Under the pieces are notes generated by a model, which saw only the letters and a program-made list of their open reading frames with translations, ran no database searches and was not told where the DNA came from. The translations under genes and the position numbers were made by a program. A DNA stretch of 64,000 bases from Mesorhizobium sp. CA14 (GTDB lineage Bacteria; Pseudomonadota; Alphaproteobacteria; Rhizobiales; Rhizobiaceae), in contig NZ_JAIUHR010000002.1 in assembly GCF_020165195.1 (NCBI RefSeq), forward strand, positions 186,001 through 250,000, written 5' to 3'. Of the stretch, positions 9,804-18,486 are shown piece after piece (position 1 is the stretch's first letter; every line of letters starts with the position of its first letter).

Positions 9804-9824
9804 CATTGGACAATTTGTCCAATG
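9804..9824. promoter_or_regulatory. 21-bp perfect palindrome upstream of cyoA (candidate operator)
   Basis: Two 9-base arms, CATTGGACA and TGTCCAATG, flank a 3-base centre ATT. It lies 89 bases upstream of cyoA, where a regulator or promoter would be expected. The sequence does not match an FNR box (TTGATN4ATCAA). It is followed by no T-run on either strand, so it is more likely a protein-binding site than a terminator. Confidence 0.55.
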
Positions 9825-9865
9825 CCGGATTGCTATGGCTTTGGCGAAAGTGTGCACGCATAATT

Positions 9866-9971
9866 GGATGACGACAACATCGCATCTGAATGACGACAAG
9901 GTCGCATTGGGATGACGACAACGTCGCATCTGGATGACGACAAACATCGCATCGGGACGACGACAATCGCG
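9866..9971. repeat. 22-bp direct tandem repeat, four full units plus a partial fifth
   Basis: The units begin at 9866, 9888, 9910, 9932 (23 bases, one extra A) and 9955 (truncated). The consensus is GGATGACGACAAC followed by RTCGCATCT. Units differ by one to four bases. The array fills the gap between cyoA and the MHS transporter, ending about 10 bases before a possible TTG start of the latter. The unit length is not a multiple of three and units are directly adjacent without spacers, so it is neither coding nor a CRISPR. Confidence 0.85.
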
Positions 9972-10003
9972 TTCCGAACTTGAGCTCGGTGGCGACGGAC
10001 GAG

Positions 10004-11314
10004 ATGGCTGAAACTTCGACTGGCGAAACTGACAGCAGACTGATCGGCTCGCATCACGGCCAGGTCAGCGCGGGCGACATCGCGGTCGGCGTGATCATCG
10101 GCAGAACGTCGGAATTCTTCGATTTCTTCGTCTACGCGATCGCTTCCGTGATCGTGTTCCCCAAGCTTGTGTTTCCAACGCACGACCCGCTGGTCGGAAC
10201 GCTCTATTCCTTCGCCATCTTCGCGCTTGCCTTCATCGCGCGCCCGTTCGGCACCGTGCTGTTCATGGCGATCGACCGCGCCTATGGCCGCGGCGCCAAG
10301 CTGACGATCGCGCTGTTCCTGCTCGGCACCTCGACCGTCGCCATGGCGTTCCTGCCCTCCTATGAAGATGTCGGCGCGGTCGCCGCCTGGCTGCTGGCGC
10401 TTACCCGGTTCCTGCAGGGCCTTGCGCTTGGCGGGACTTGGGACGGGCTGCCCTCGCTCCTGGCGCTGAATGCGCCGCAGAACCGGCGCGGCATCTATGC
10501 GATGATCCCGCAGCTCGGCGCGCCGATCGGCCTCATCGTGGCCAGCTCGCTGTTTGCCTTCTTCGTTGCCAACCTCTCGGCCGAAGACTTCTTCGCCTGG
10601 GGCTGGCGCTACCCCTTCTTCGTCGCATTCGCCATCAATGTCGTGGCGCTGTTTGCCAGGTTGCGCATCGTGGTGACGCCCGAGTTCTCGAAACTCTATG
10701 AGAGCGGCGACCTGCAGCCAACCCGCATCAGGGATATGATCCGCACAGAAGGCCGTAACGTCGTCGTCGGCGCCTTCGCGCCGCTGGCGAGCTTCGCCCT
10801 GTTCCACATGGTGACTGTGTTCCCGCTGTCCTGGGTGTTCCTGTTCACCAATGAAGGGCCGGAGCGTTTCCTGGTCATCGAGGCGGTGAGCGCGCTGTTC
10901 GGCATCGCGGCGATCGTCGCATCAGGCCCGCTGGCCGACCGCGTCGGACGTCGCGCCCTGCTCGGCGGCGGCGCCGTCGCCATCGCCGCATTCAGCGGCT
11001 TTGCCCCGCAGCTTCTCAACGGCGGCACGGTCGGCGAGACGGTGTTCATGGTGCTGGGCTTCATCCTGCTGGGCCTGAGCTTCGGGCAATCCTCGGGCGT
11101 CGTCGCATCGAGCTTCTCGCGCCGGCACCGCTATACGGGCTCGGCGGTGACGTCGGATCTCGCCTGGATGTTCGGCGCCGGTTTCGCGCCGCTTGCCGCG
11201 CTGCTGTTGGCCGGCACTTTCGGCCTAATCGCCGCCGGCGCCTATCTGCTTTCGGGCGCCGCCTGCACGCTGATCGCGCTCTGGATCGACAGGCAGGCAC
11301 GCCAGGCCGACTGA
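10004..11314 (+). CDS. MFS transporter of the metabolite:H+ symporter (MHS) type
   Basis: The 436-residue protein has about twelve transmembrane helices and the MHS-family N-terminal signature GRTSEFFDFFVYAIASVIVFP, followed by the loop FIARPFGTVLFMAIDRAYGR, the usual cytoplasmic motif between helices 2 and 3. MHS members carry organic acids, shikimate, proline/betaine and similar solutes; the substrate cannot be told here. A TTG at 9980 would add eight residues. The repeat array sits directly upstream. The gene ends 37 bases before the convergent epimerase gene. Confidence 0.8.
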   Translation: MAETSTGETDSRLIGSHHGQVSAGDIAVGVIIGRTSEFFDFFVYAIASVIVFPKLVFPTHDPLVGTLYSFAIFALAFIARPFGTVLFMAIDRAYGRGAKLTIALFLLGTSTVAMAFLPSYEDVGAVAAWLLALTRFLQGLALGGTWDGLPSLLALNAPQNRRGIYAMIPQLGAPIGLIVASSLFAFFVANLSAEDFFAWGWRYPFFVAFAINVVALFARLRIVVTPEFSKLYESGDLQPTRIRDMIRTEGRNVVVGAFAPLASFALFHMVTVFPLSWVFLFTNEGPERFLVIEAVSALFGIAAIVASGPLADRVGRRALLGGGAVAIAAFSGFAPQLLNGGTVGETVFMVLGFILLGLSFGQSSGVVASSFSRRHRYTGSAVTSDLAWMFGAGFAPLAALLLAGTFGLIAAGAYLLSGAACTLIALWIDRQARQAD

Positions 11315-11351
11315 ACGCCCAGCAGGCTCGGTTTGCGGCCGCTAACTGCGA

Positions 11352-12371
11352 TCAGACCTGGTAAAAATCCCGATACCATTCCACGAAGCGCGGGACGCCG
11401 ATTTCGATCGGGATGCTGGGCTTGAAGCCGGTCACCTCTTCGAGCGAGGTCACATCGGCGAAAGTTGCCGGCACGTCGCCCGGCTGGAGCGGCATCATAT
11501 TGCGGATGGCCTTGCGCCCGAGCGCTCCTTCCAGCACGTCGATCAGCCGATTCAGCTCGATGGGCGAGCTGTCGCCGATGTTGTGGATCCGGAACGGTGC
11601 ATTGCTTGTCGCAGGATCCGGCGCGGCATTTGTCCAATCGGGATTGGGCGTCGCTGGATGATGCATGACACGGACCACCCCTTCGACGATGTCGTCGATA
11701 TACGTGAAATCGCGCTGCATGTTGCCATGGTTGAAGACGTCGATCGGCTGGCCGGCGAGGATGGCCTTGGTGAAGATGAACAAGGCCATGTCGGGCCGTC
11801 CCCACGGACCGTAGACGGTGAAGAAACGCAAACCCGTCGTCGGCAGCCCGAACAGATGGCTATAGGTGTGGGCCATCAGCTCGTTCGCCTTCTTGCTGGC
11901 GGCATAGAGGCTGAGGGGATGGTCGGCGGAATCATGCACCGAGAACGGCATGCGCGTGCTGCCGCCATAGATCGAGCTCGACGACGCATAGACAAGATGG
12001 CCGACCGAGGTCTGCCGACACCCTTCCAGAATGTTGAGGAAGCCGTTGAGATTGCTTTGCGCGTAGACGTGCGGATTGATCAGCGAATAGCGGACTCCCG
12101 CCTGCGCGGCGAGATTGACGACGATCTCCGGCGCGGCGGAGGCAAAGACCGCCGAGATACCATCGCGGTCGGCGAGATCGACATGCTCGAAACGAAAGTT
12201 GGCGAACCCTTTCAGCCGCTCCAGCCTCGCCTGTTTGAGCGTGACGTCGTAATACTCGCTCATGGAATCGAGGCCGACAACCTGCCGGCCTTCGGCGAGC
12301 AGCCTCTGGCAAAGGTGAAAACCTATGAAGCCGGCCGCGCCGGTAATCAGGATCGGCCTGCTCGACGTCAA
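11352..12371 (-). CDS. NAD-dependent nucleotide-sugar epimerase, UDP-glucuronate 4-epimerase type
   Basis: The 339-residue protein is an extended short-chain dehydrogenase with nucleotide loop GAAGFIG (11-17) and catalytic SLYAASKKANE (Tyr-x-x-x-Lys). The segments SMSEYYDVTLKQARLERL and TGLRFFTVYGPWGRPDMAL are typical of UDP-glucuronate 4-epimerases (LspL/Cap1J group), which provide UDP-galacturonate for surface polysaccharides. Translation probably starts at a TTG, because an AGGGG ribosome site lies about 7 bases upstream and no in-frame ATG is close. It stands alone, convergent with the MHS transporter. Confidence 0.85.
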   Translation of the reverse strand: MTSSRPILITGAAGFIGFHLCQRLLAEGRQVVGLDSMSEYYDVTLKQARLERLKGFANFRFEHVDLADRDGISAVFASAAPEIVVNLAAQAGVRYSLINPHVYAQSNLNGFLNILEGCRQTSVGHLVYASSSSIYGGSTRMPFSVHDSADHPLSLYAASKKANELMAHTYSHLFGLPTTGLRFFTVYGPWGRPDMALFIFTKAILAGQPIDVFNHGNMQRDFTYIDDIVEGVVRVMHHPATPNPDWTNAAPDPATSNAPFRIHNIGDSSPIELNRLIDVLEGALGRKAIRNMMPLQPGDVPATFADVTSLEEVTGFKPSIPIEIGVPRFVEWYRDFYQV

Positions 12372-12682
12372 TACATACCCCTAACGCTGCAGCCAAACCT
12401 TTCAGGCCATCGAGAACTTGCGCCTTTTATGGCAGGCCTGCAATGAATTCAACGATCCGCTTTCTTTCGCCGCTCCAATGATGCCGCCCCGTGCGGCCGT
12501 TTCCGCCAGGGTAAGGCCGGCGGAAATGTGATCTCAAGCCGACGCTGATATGCGAGCGTGATCAGCGGTCGAGCCCTTCCGCACGGAATGAGATTGCGCG
12601 CATAGCCCGAAGTGGGGATTTGGTTTTCTTGGTGATCTCTGTTCCTTGAGGCAAACTCCCACCCGGGCTGTCAGGAGGAGAC
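12372..12682. other. Intergenic region, 311 bases
   Basis: This gap separates the divergent epimerase and GNAT-like genes. The only clear signal is the AGGAGG ribosome site at about 12673-12678 for the downstream gene. I see no convincing repeat, terminator or paired promoter hexamers. Confidence 0.5.
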
Positions 12683-13123
12683 ATGAGAGCACGCGCGGCG
12701 ACGGTCGGAGACCTCGAAGATGTTTTCCGCGGCCTGTCCAAGCGAATATCGGACGAATATGTGGCGGCCGGCAAGGACAGCAAAAGCGCCTATGACAATC
12801 TGATGATGAACCTGAAGGAAGGCCGGGCGCATGCGCTCGCGCAGGACGACAGGACGGTTGCGATCATCGCCTGGCATGAGCACGCGGATGCCGCCGATAC
12901 GCTCTTTGCCGCGCGGGAGGATTTCTTCAACGCTGCGACGGTCCGCTTCTGCAAGCGGCATATCCGCCATGTCCAGGCGCTCGCCGGCAATCTTCCCATC
13001 CATTCGCGCAGCTGGCTGGACAGGCCCGACGTCGCGAAATGGTTCCGCGTGATCGGCTATATCGACCGGGGGCGGGAGAACGGCGCCACCCTGTTCGAGC
13101 TGCCGCCGGCCGCCAACGGCTGA
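12683..13123 (+). CDS. Small GNAT-like protein
   Basis: The 146-residue soluble protein begins with MRARAATVGDLEDVF, typical of strand 1 and helix 1 of GNAT acetyltransferases, and ends with a strand-like ATLFEL. The clear acetyl-CoA loop (Q/RxxGxG/A) is not visible, so catalytic activity is doubtful. The middle segment (RFCKRHIRHVQALAGNL, then WLDRPDVAKWFRVIGYI) resembles the plan of phage-encoded GNAT-like proteins such as T7 gp13. A strong AGGAGG lies 4 bases before the ATG. The gene stands alone and converges on the flavoprotein gene. Function unknown. Confidence 0.5.
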   Translation: MRARAATVGDLEDVFRGLSKRISDEYVAAGKDSKSAYDNLMMNLKEGRAHALAQDDRTVAIIAWHEHADAADTLFAAREDFFNAATVRFCKRHIRHVQALAGNLPIHSRSWLDRPDVAKWFRVIGYIDRGRENGATLFELPPAANG

Positions 13124-13209
13124 GGGCAGCTGACAGACCGCCTCCGGATTTGCCGGTGCGCCGCCCTCTGGCGGCGGCGTCCTCGCCCATCACTGCGGTT
13201 GTCACAGGC

Positions 13210-14352
13210 TCACGAGCCGAACCAGCGCGACCGTCGACTCGAGCCGAACTTTTCCTTGTCGGCACGCAACGCCACCGAAGGCTCGTAGTAGTTGCCTGTC
13301 GGCGCGGGGCCAGAAAAGAAATCGACCTCGACCTTGCCGATGCGGCCGCCACCGAATTCGATGTAACAGGTGCCGAAGCCGTCATAGAGCATGCCGTTTC
13401 CGCTGCCACGCAGCTTGGCGACGAGTGCTGAGGCAACGGCGCGCGCGGCACCTTCGGCGAAGACGCCGGCCTTGGGCGTCCCGGTGTTGGCGCCGTCACC
13501 GACCGCGTAGACATTCCGGTATTTCGTCTCGAGCGTGCGCGGGTTGACCGGGATCCAGCCGTTCTCCGACATCCCGCTTTCGAGCACGACCGGCGGCACC
13601 CGATGCTTGGGCACGCCAAGGAAAAGCTCGAAAGGCATTTCCGAGCCGTCGTCGAGCACCGCCACGTTTCGGCTATTGTCGACCGAGGCGACGCGATGGC
13701 TGGGAATGAACTTGATGCCGCGCTCGGCGAAAGCCGCAAGCAGCGCCTTCGAGGTATCGGGCGACGGCGGCACCGGGCTGCCGAGCGGCAGCACCAGCGA
13801 TATCTCACAGGCCTCCCGCACGCCTTGCCGCACCAGATAGTCATGCAGCATCAACACGCATTCGCTCGGGGCCGGCGGGCATTTGTAGGGCGCGCCGCAG
13901 ACGCCGACCATCGCCCTGCCTCTCTTGAAGCCCGGCAACACGTCGCGCAGCCGCTCCGCGCCGGCAACCGAATAGAACTCGTTGGTGCCCGACAGCCCAG
14001 GCGTAGCGTCGAAATCATATTCAGCGCCAAGCGCGACAATCAGGTAATCGGCATCGTAGACACCGTCGTCGGTGGTGACACGGCGCCTTTCTGGATCGAT
14101 CGCGGTGATGGTGCGCCTCAGCAATTTCACGCCGGGCTTGGCGTAACGGTTGTAGGGCAAGTGGACCGCCTCCGCCGCCTTCAGGCCGAACATCACGTCG
14201 AGTTTCGAAAAGCCGAACACGAAGGCGTCGCTCTTGTCGATGAGCGTGACATCGATGCCGTCGCCCATTGCCTCGGACAGCAGGGTCGTCAGTTCCAGGC
14301 CGCCAAAGCCCGCTCCCACGACGACGATGCGCGGTTTGTTTGCAGTGCTCAT
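13210..14352 (-). CDS. FAD-dependent oxidoreductase of the sulfide:quinone reductase / flavocytochrome c type
   Basis: The 380-residue flavoprotein has the N-terminal FAD-binding loop GAGFGG (13-18), the second dinucleotide-fold segment ALGAEYDF (108-115) and the C-terminal FAD motif VYAVGDGANTGTPKAG. Cysteines at 152, 158 and 165 sit in CGAPYKCPPAPSEC, the area where SQR and FCSD carry redox cysteines. It may oxidise sulfide or another thiol and pass electrons to quinone; an NDH-2-like role is possible. No signal peptide is seen. It lies downstream of the peroxiredoxin gene on the same strand, about 140 bases apart. Confidence 0.75.
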   Translation of the reverse strand: MSTANKPRIVVVGAGFGGLELTTLLSEAMGDGIDVTLIDKSDAFVFGFSKLDVMFGLKAAEAVHLPYNRYAKPGVKLLRRTITAIDPERRRVTTDDGVYDADYLIVALGAEYDFDATPGLSGTNEFYSVAGAERLRDVLPGFKRGRAMVGVCGAPYKCPPAPSECVLMLHDYLVRQGVREACEISLVLPLGSPVPPSPDTSKALLAAFAERGIKFIPSHRVASVDNSRNVAVLDDGSEMPFELFLGVPKHRVPPVVLESGMSENGWIPVNPRTLETKYRNVYAVGDGANTGTPKAGVFAEGAARAVASALVAKLRGSGNGMLYDGFGTCYIEFGGGRIGKVEVDFFSGPAPTGNYYEPSVALRADKEKFGSSRRSRWFGS

Positions 14353-14493
14353 CTCGGTTCCCCACGTCTTGGCGCCATGCAGAAGCGCCGGATTTGAATT
14401 TGCTCACTGTCTTTCGGTTGTGTGGCGGCGGGGATGTGTCTCTCACGTCCTCGCCGCCGATGCCCGGCGCCTCAGACCTCGATGCCTGACCTG

Positions 14494-15159
14494 TCAGGTC
14501 AGCACTGGCTGCGGCACGATGCGGATATAGGGTTTCGGTTCCTTCCAGCCCTGCGGATAGAGCTGCTTTGCTTCATCGTTCGACACCGAACCGGCGATGA
14601 TGACGTCGTCGCCGGGCTTCCAGTTCACCGGAGTCGCCAGGCGATGCTTGGCCGTCAATTGCAGGGAGTCGACGACGCGCAGCACCTCGTCGAAGTTGCG
14701 GCCCGTCGTCATCGGGTAGGATATGACGAGCTTGATCTTCTTGTCGGGGCCGATGACGTAGACATTGCGAACCGTCTGATTGTCGGCGGCGGTGCGGCCG
14801 TCGGCGCTGTTGCCCGCCGACGCCGGAAGCATGTCGTAGAGCTGCGAGACGGCGAGTGTCGGGTCGCCGATCATCGGGAAGTTCGGCGCCATGCCTTGCG
14901 TCTCGGCGATGTCCTTCGCCCAGCCGGCATGCTTCTCGACCGGGTCGACGGACAGGCCGATGACCTTGACGCCGCGCTTGTCAAATTCGGGCTTGAGGCG
15001 CGCCATGTAACCGAGCTCGGTGGTGCAGACCGGCGTGTAGTCCTTGGGATGCGAGAACAGGATGCCCCAGTCCTTGCCCAGCCACTCGTGGAAGGAGATC
15101 GGACCTTGCGTGGTGTCGGCGGTGAAGTCGGGGGCGATGTCTGCGATACGGAGTGACAT
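14494..15159 (-). CDS. 1-Cys peroxiredoxin (Prx6 type)
   Basis: The 221-residue protein carries the peroxidatic motif YTPVCTTELG with Cys45 and supporting Thr42, and is long enough for the Prx6-type C-terminal domain (YPMTTGRNFDEVLRVVDSLQ). I find no other cysteine, so no resolving cysteine is encoded and an external thiol must recycle it. It reduces peroxides in the cytoplasm. An AAGGAA ribosome site precedes the ATG. It is transcribed away from the BTAD regulator, with 133 bases between the starts, and is probably co-transcribed with the flavoprotein. Confidence 0.93.
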   Translation of the reverse strand: MSLRIADIAPDFTADTTQGPISFHEWLGKDWGILFSHPKDYTPVCTTELGYMARLKPEFDKRGVKVIGLSVDPVEKHAGWAKDIAETQGMAPNFPMIGDPTLAVSQLYDMLPASAGNSADGRTAADNQTVRNVYVIGPDKKIKLVISYPMTTGRNFDEVLRVVDSLQLTAKHRLATPVNWKPGDDVIIAGSVSNDEAKQLYPQGWKEPKPYIRIVPQPVLT

Positions 15160-15292
15160 GGTTGTGTTCCTTTCCGGTTGGAATTCGATTGCGGCGCTAA
15201 ATTAGGAAATTTATGTTCCGCCAGCGTTCCCCGACGACGGCCGCCCGGTGACGGCTTCGGCGGCGGTGCCCTTTCTTCCGGACGGTGCATGC

Positions 15293-16996
15293 ATGCGCGT
15301 TTCGATCCACCTCCTCGGCCGGTTCGCCGTCAGCGTCGATGACCGGGTGGTCCCTGCGGCCGAGTGGCGGCGCGACCGCGCCGCGGCTTTGGTCAAGCTG
15401 CTTGCCTTGCGGCCTGGACATCGCGCCCACCGCGAGCAGATCATGGAGACCTTCTGGCCAGACGCGGACCCCGACGCCGCCGGCGCCAGCCTGCGCAAGG
15501 CGGTCCATTTCGCACGCCGCGCGCTGGGCAGCCACGACCTGATCGAGGTGAGCAACGATATCGTGGCGCTCGCCCCGGATGTCGAACTGGCGATCGACAC
15601 CGAGAGCTTCGAGACCGCCACGAAGGCCGCCCTGCGAGGCGGCGACAGCCGGGCCTTCGCACACGCCGCCGACCTCTACGGAGGCATGCTCCTGCCCGAC
15701 GATCTGTTCGTCGAATGGCTGGACACTCCGCGCGCGCAACTGCAGCAGCGCTACAGCGACCTCCTGCGCGCCGGCAATCTCTGGCAGCGACTGATCGCGC
15801 TCGACCCGGCCGACGAGCAGGCGCAATGCGCGCTGATGCAGGCAGCACTCGATTCCGGCAACCGCGTGGAAGCGATCCGCCAATTCAATCAGCTTCGCGA
15901 CAATCTGCATGCCGAGCTCGGCGTCGGGCCGAGCGCCGCCACCATCGCGCTCTACCAGAAGGCCCTGGCTCTGTCCGGCACGGAGATCGTCAGCCCGGTG
16001 GAGCAGATACGCACATCGCTCGCCTGGGGGCTGGTGCATCTGCAAAGCGGCGAATTCGACAAGGCAAGCGAGATCGCGCGGCAGACACGCGATCTGGCGC
16101 TGGGCGCCGATTTGCCGCGCGAGGTCGGCGAGGCGAGCGCGCTGCTGGGCATCGCATCGATGATGCAAGCCCGGTGGCCGCAACTGTTCCGGTCCGAATT
16201 CATCGAATGGGTCCGCGCCAAACCCGCCTTCGTTCAGCATGTCTTCGACGGTCATCTCTGCCTGTCAGAATTCTGCCTGTGCAGCGCGAAAGGCCACGCC
16301 GAGGTCGCGGGACTTGCCCGGGAATTGCTCAGCGTGGCCGAGGAGGCCGGATCGAGCGCGGGCCGCGGTCTCGCTTGCCTGCTGCTTGGAGAGGCCTCGC
16401 TTTTCTCGGGCGATCTCGACAGCGCCGAAGGCTTCCTCACGACGGCGGAACAATTGCTTCAGGAGGCGGATGCGGTGGCGGGCCGCGTGCTTGCAATCGA
16501 GCGACTGGCCGAGATCGCGCTGGAGCGCGGCCAAAGGTGGCGCGCCGGCCGTCTCATCCGCCGCGGCCTGGCGGATGCGGAGCGATCCTGGCTTTCCCCG
16601 CACCTGATCATGCGCATGCAGGCGCTGGCCGTGCGCGCCGCGTCAACACCCAAGATGGTGGCCGAGGAAATCCTCGCCGGCGACCGGCTGTTGACGCCAG
16701 GCGCTTGCCAACCCTGCTCGATGGCGTTGCGCACCGCATCGGCAATAGCGCTTGCCGAAGCCGGCGACCTGGAACAAGTGGACCGCCGCCTGAACGACGC
16801 CGAACGTATCGCCGGCATGTGGCAGGGTGGCCCTTGGGCCGCGGCGCTTTGGGAGGCACGCGGCGTGCAGCGGCGGGCGCAGAACAAGGAAGTGCGCGCG
16901 CTGGCCGCCTTCGAGGAGGCGGCAGGCCGCTACGAGGAGCTCGGGCGGCCACGCGACCAGGCACGCTGCCTCGCACGCATGAGCCCCGGCGGCTGA
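15293..16996 (+). CDS. BTAD-domain (AfsR/SARP-like) transcriptional regulator without ATPase domain
   Basis: The 567-residue protein starts MRVSIHLLGRFAVSVDD, typical of the winged-helix OmpR-like domain of AfsR/DnrI regulators (about 1-90, including WPDADPDAAGASLRKAVHFAR). A bacterial transcriptional activation domain follows (about 100-230, ending QLRDNLHAELGVGPSAATIALY). The remaining 330 residues are alanine/leucine-rich helical hairpins resembling TPRs; no Walker A motif is seen, so the usual NB-ARC domain of large SARPs is absent. A GTG at 15248 could add 15 residues, but family members start at the first strand. It faces the peroxiredoxin gene and may regulate it. Confidence 0.8.
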   Translation: MRVSIHLLGRFAVSVDDRVVPAAEWRRDRAAALVKLLALRPGHRAHREQIMETFWPDADPDAAGASLRKAVHFARRALGSHDLIEVSNDIVALAPDVELAIDTESFETATKAALRGGDSRAFAHAADLYGGMLLPDDLFVEWLDTPRAQLQQRYSDLLRAGNLWQRLIALDPADEQAQCALMQAALDSGNRVEAIRQFNQLRDNLHAELGVGPSAATIALYQKALALSGTEIVSPVEQIRTSLAWGLVHLQSGEFDKASEIARQTRDLALGADLPREVGEASALLGIASMMQARWPQLFRSEFIEWVRAKPAFVQHVFDGHLCLSEFCLCSAKGHAEVAGLARELLSVAEEAGSSAGRGLACLLLGEASLFSGDLDSAEGFLTTAEQLLQEADAVAGRVLAIERLAEIALERGQRWRAGRLIRRGLADAERSWLSPHLIMRMQALAVRAASTPKMVAEEILAGDRLLTPGACQPCSMALRTASAIALAEAGDLEQVDRRLNDAERIAGMWQGGPWAAALWEARGVQRRAQNKEVRALAAFEEAAGRYEELGRPRDQARCLARMSPGG

Positions 16997-17148
16997 TGCC
17001 CGATATTGGCTCGCGCGTAGCCCAGGCCTCCGCATGAAAGGCGTCTTCCCGGCAACGGCGACTTGCACAGAGCATTGTTTAGCGGAATTGTAGAAAAGGC
17101 AGCCGGCGAGCCGGCACGCCGGATGGGGTTTGGCTGCTGGAAATCGGG

Positions 17149-17631
17149 ATGTTGCGCGTCTGCCTGGCTTTTGTCGCCATCGCTGCCCTGACGAGACCGT
17201 CAGGGGCGGAACCGCGCTCGTCCCATCTTTTCGACCGGTCCGACCTCGCGGCAGCCTATTCGGGCCAATCCGATCTCCTCACCGCATACACGACCGGCAT
17301 GGCGCGCTACCGGCTTCAATATTCGGGCTCCGCGGCCCAGGCCGGTTTGGCCGCGCCGCTCGAGCCTCGCCTGCTGCGGCCTGAATTCCAGCAACGGACA
17401 TGGCGCTCGGCGGACGGCAGCCTGCTGCAGGGCTTTGCCGGCAAAGGCGGCTTCCGGCTGACCACAGGCAACTGCGTGACCCGCATCTGCACGGCCAGCG
17501 AGTGCAGCGAGGCCGGCTGGCCGCTCTATGCCTGCAGCGACGGGCGCAAGCGCAAGATGTCGGTCAACAGCTTCGTGACGGCAACATTCGACGGAGTCAC
17601 CTACCGGCGGCTGAGCGCGCCGCAGGAGTGA
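17149..17631 (+). CDS. Small exported protein of unknown function
   Basis: The 160-residue protein starts with a hydrophobic signal peptide (about 1-20, [20 protein letters not shown]). The mature part has four clustered cysteines ([21 protein letters not shown], about residues 105-125), suggesting disulfide bonds in the periplasm. No known domain is recognised. The ribosome site is weak. It is separated by about 150 bases from the BTAD gene and 73 from the pseudouridine synthase gene. Confidence 0.6.
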   Translation: MLRVCLAFVAIAALTRPSGAEPRSSHLFDRSDLAAAYSGQSDLLTAYTTGMARYRLQYSGSAAQAGLAAPLEPRLLRPEFQQRTWRSADGSLLQGFAGKGGFRLTTGNCVTRICTASECSEAGWPLYACSDGRKRKMSVNSFVTATFDGVTYRRLSAPQE

Positions 17632-17704
17632 AATTGGACGATCCGAAGCAGGTGACGGAGCCGCTTGCGCCCATCTCGCCAAGCGTGGCATCGGTTGCGG
17701 CGTT

Positions 17705-18472
17705 TTGAGACGTTCGAAGACAAAGATAGTGGCACGCCAACCCGACAGACGATCCGCAACAGCAAAGGTCAGCCTCGCCCGAGCGCTCTCCAAGCTTGGC
17801 TTCTGCTCGCGCACGCAGGCCGAGAATCTGGTCGCCGAGGGGCGGGTGCAAGTAAACGGCAGGACGGTGCGCGATGCCTTGCTGCGCATCGATCCCGACC
17901 ACGACAGCATCGGTGTCGACGGCAAGCGCGTCGTTGCCGAGCGCAAGGTCTATCTGATGCTCAACAAGCCGCGCGGGCTGGTCACCACCCGCGACGATCC
18001 CGAAGGCCGCGGCACGGTCTATGACTGCCTGGAAGGGCTCGACCTGCCCTTCGTGTCGCCGGTCGGCCGGCTCGACAAGGCGAGCGAAGGGCTGCTTTTG
18101 CTGAGCAACGATACGCGCTGGGCGAACGGACTGCTCGACCCCGCCTCGCATGTCGACAAGACCTATCACGTGCAGATCGCCGCCTCGGCCGACAAGGCGA
18201 TGCTAGAACGCTTTCGTCAGGGCGCCGTCGTCGATGGCGAGTTGCTTACGGCAAGCTCGATCGCGCTGTTGCGCAGCGGCGGGCGGACAGCCTGGCTGGA
18301 GATCGTGCTCGACGAAGGACGCAACCGGCAGATCCGCAGGCTGCTCGGCGCTTTCGACATCGAGGTGCTGAGGCTGGTACGAGTGGCGATCGGCGGCCTT
18401 CAGCTCGGCGGGCTTGCCAAGGGCAAGGCGCGGCATCTGACGAGCGAAGAGCTGGCAATCTTGTCGACTTGA
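17705..18472 (+). CDS. RsuA-family ribosomal RNA pseudouridine synthase
   Basis: The 255-residue protein has an N-terminal S4 RNA-binding domain (about 20-75, [19 protein letters not shown]) and a catalytic domain with the RsuA-family motif [16 protein letters not shown], whose Asp is the nucleophile, and the C-terminal [11 protein letters not shown]. RsuA-family enzymes modify one uridine in 16S or 23S rRNA; the length and S4 domain fit RluB/RluE/RsuA, but the target position cannot be told. The frame opens at TTG 17705; GTG 17729 is an alternative start, and neither has a strong ribosome site. Confidence 0.87.
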   Translation: MRRSKTKIVARQPDRRSATAKVSLARALSKLGFCSRTQAENLVAEGRVQVNGRTVRDALLRIDPDHDSIGVDGKRVVAERKVYLMLNKPRGLVTTRDDPEGRGTVYDCLEGLDLPFVSPVGRLDKASEGLLLLSNDTRWANGLLDPASHVDKTYHVQIAASADKAMLERFRQGAVVDGELLTASSIALLRSGGRTAWLEIVLDEGRNRQIRRLLGAFDIEVLRLVRVAIGGLQLGGLAKGKARHLTSEELAILST

Positions 18473-18486
18473 CGCGCCAGGCACTT

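Noticed and set aside
9866-9971. CRISPR array
   Set aside because: The units are adjacent with no unique spacers and differ internally; it is a plain tandem repeat.
15364-17037. Arg-rich open frame of 557 codons in another plus-strand frame
   Set aside because: Frame-shifted shadow of the BTAD regulator; composition is typical of out-of-frame GC-rich DNA.
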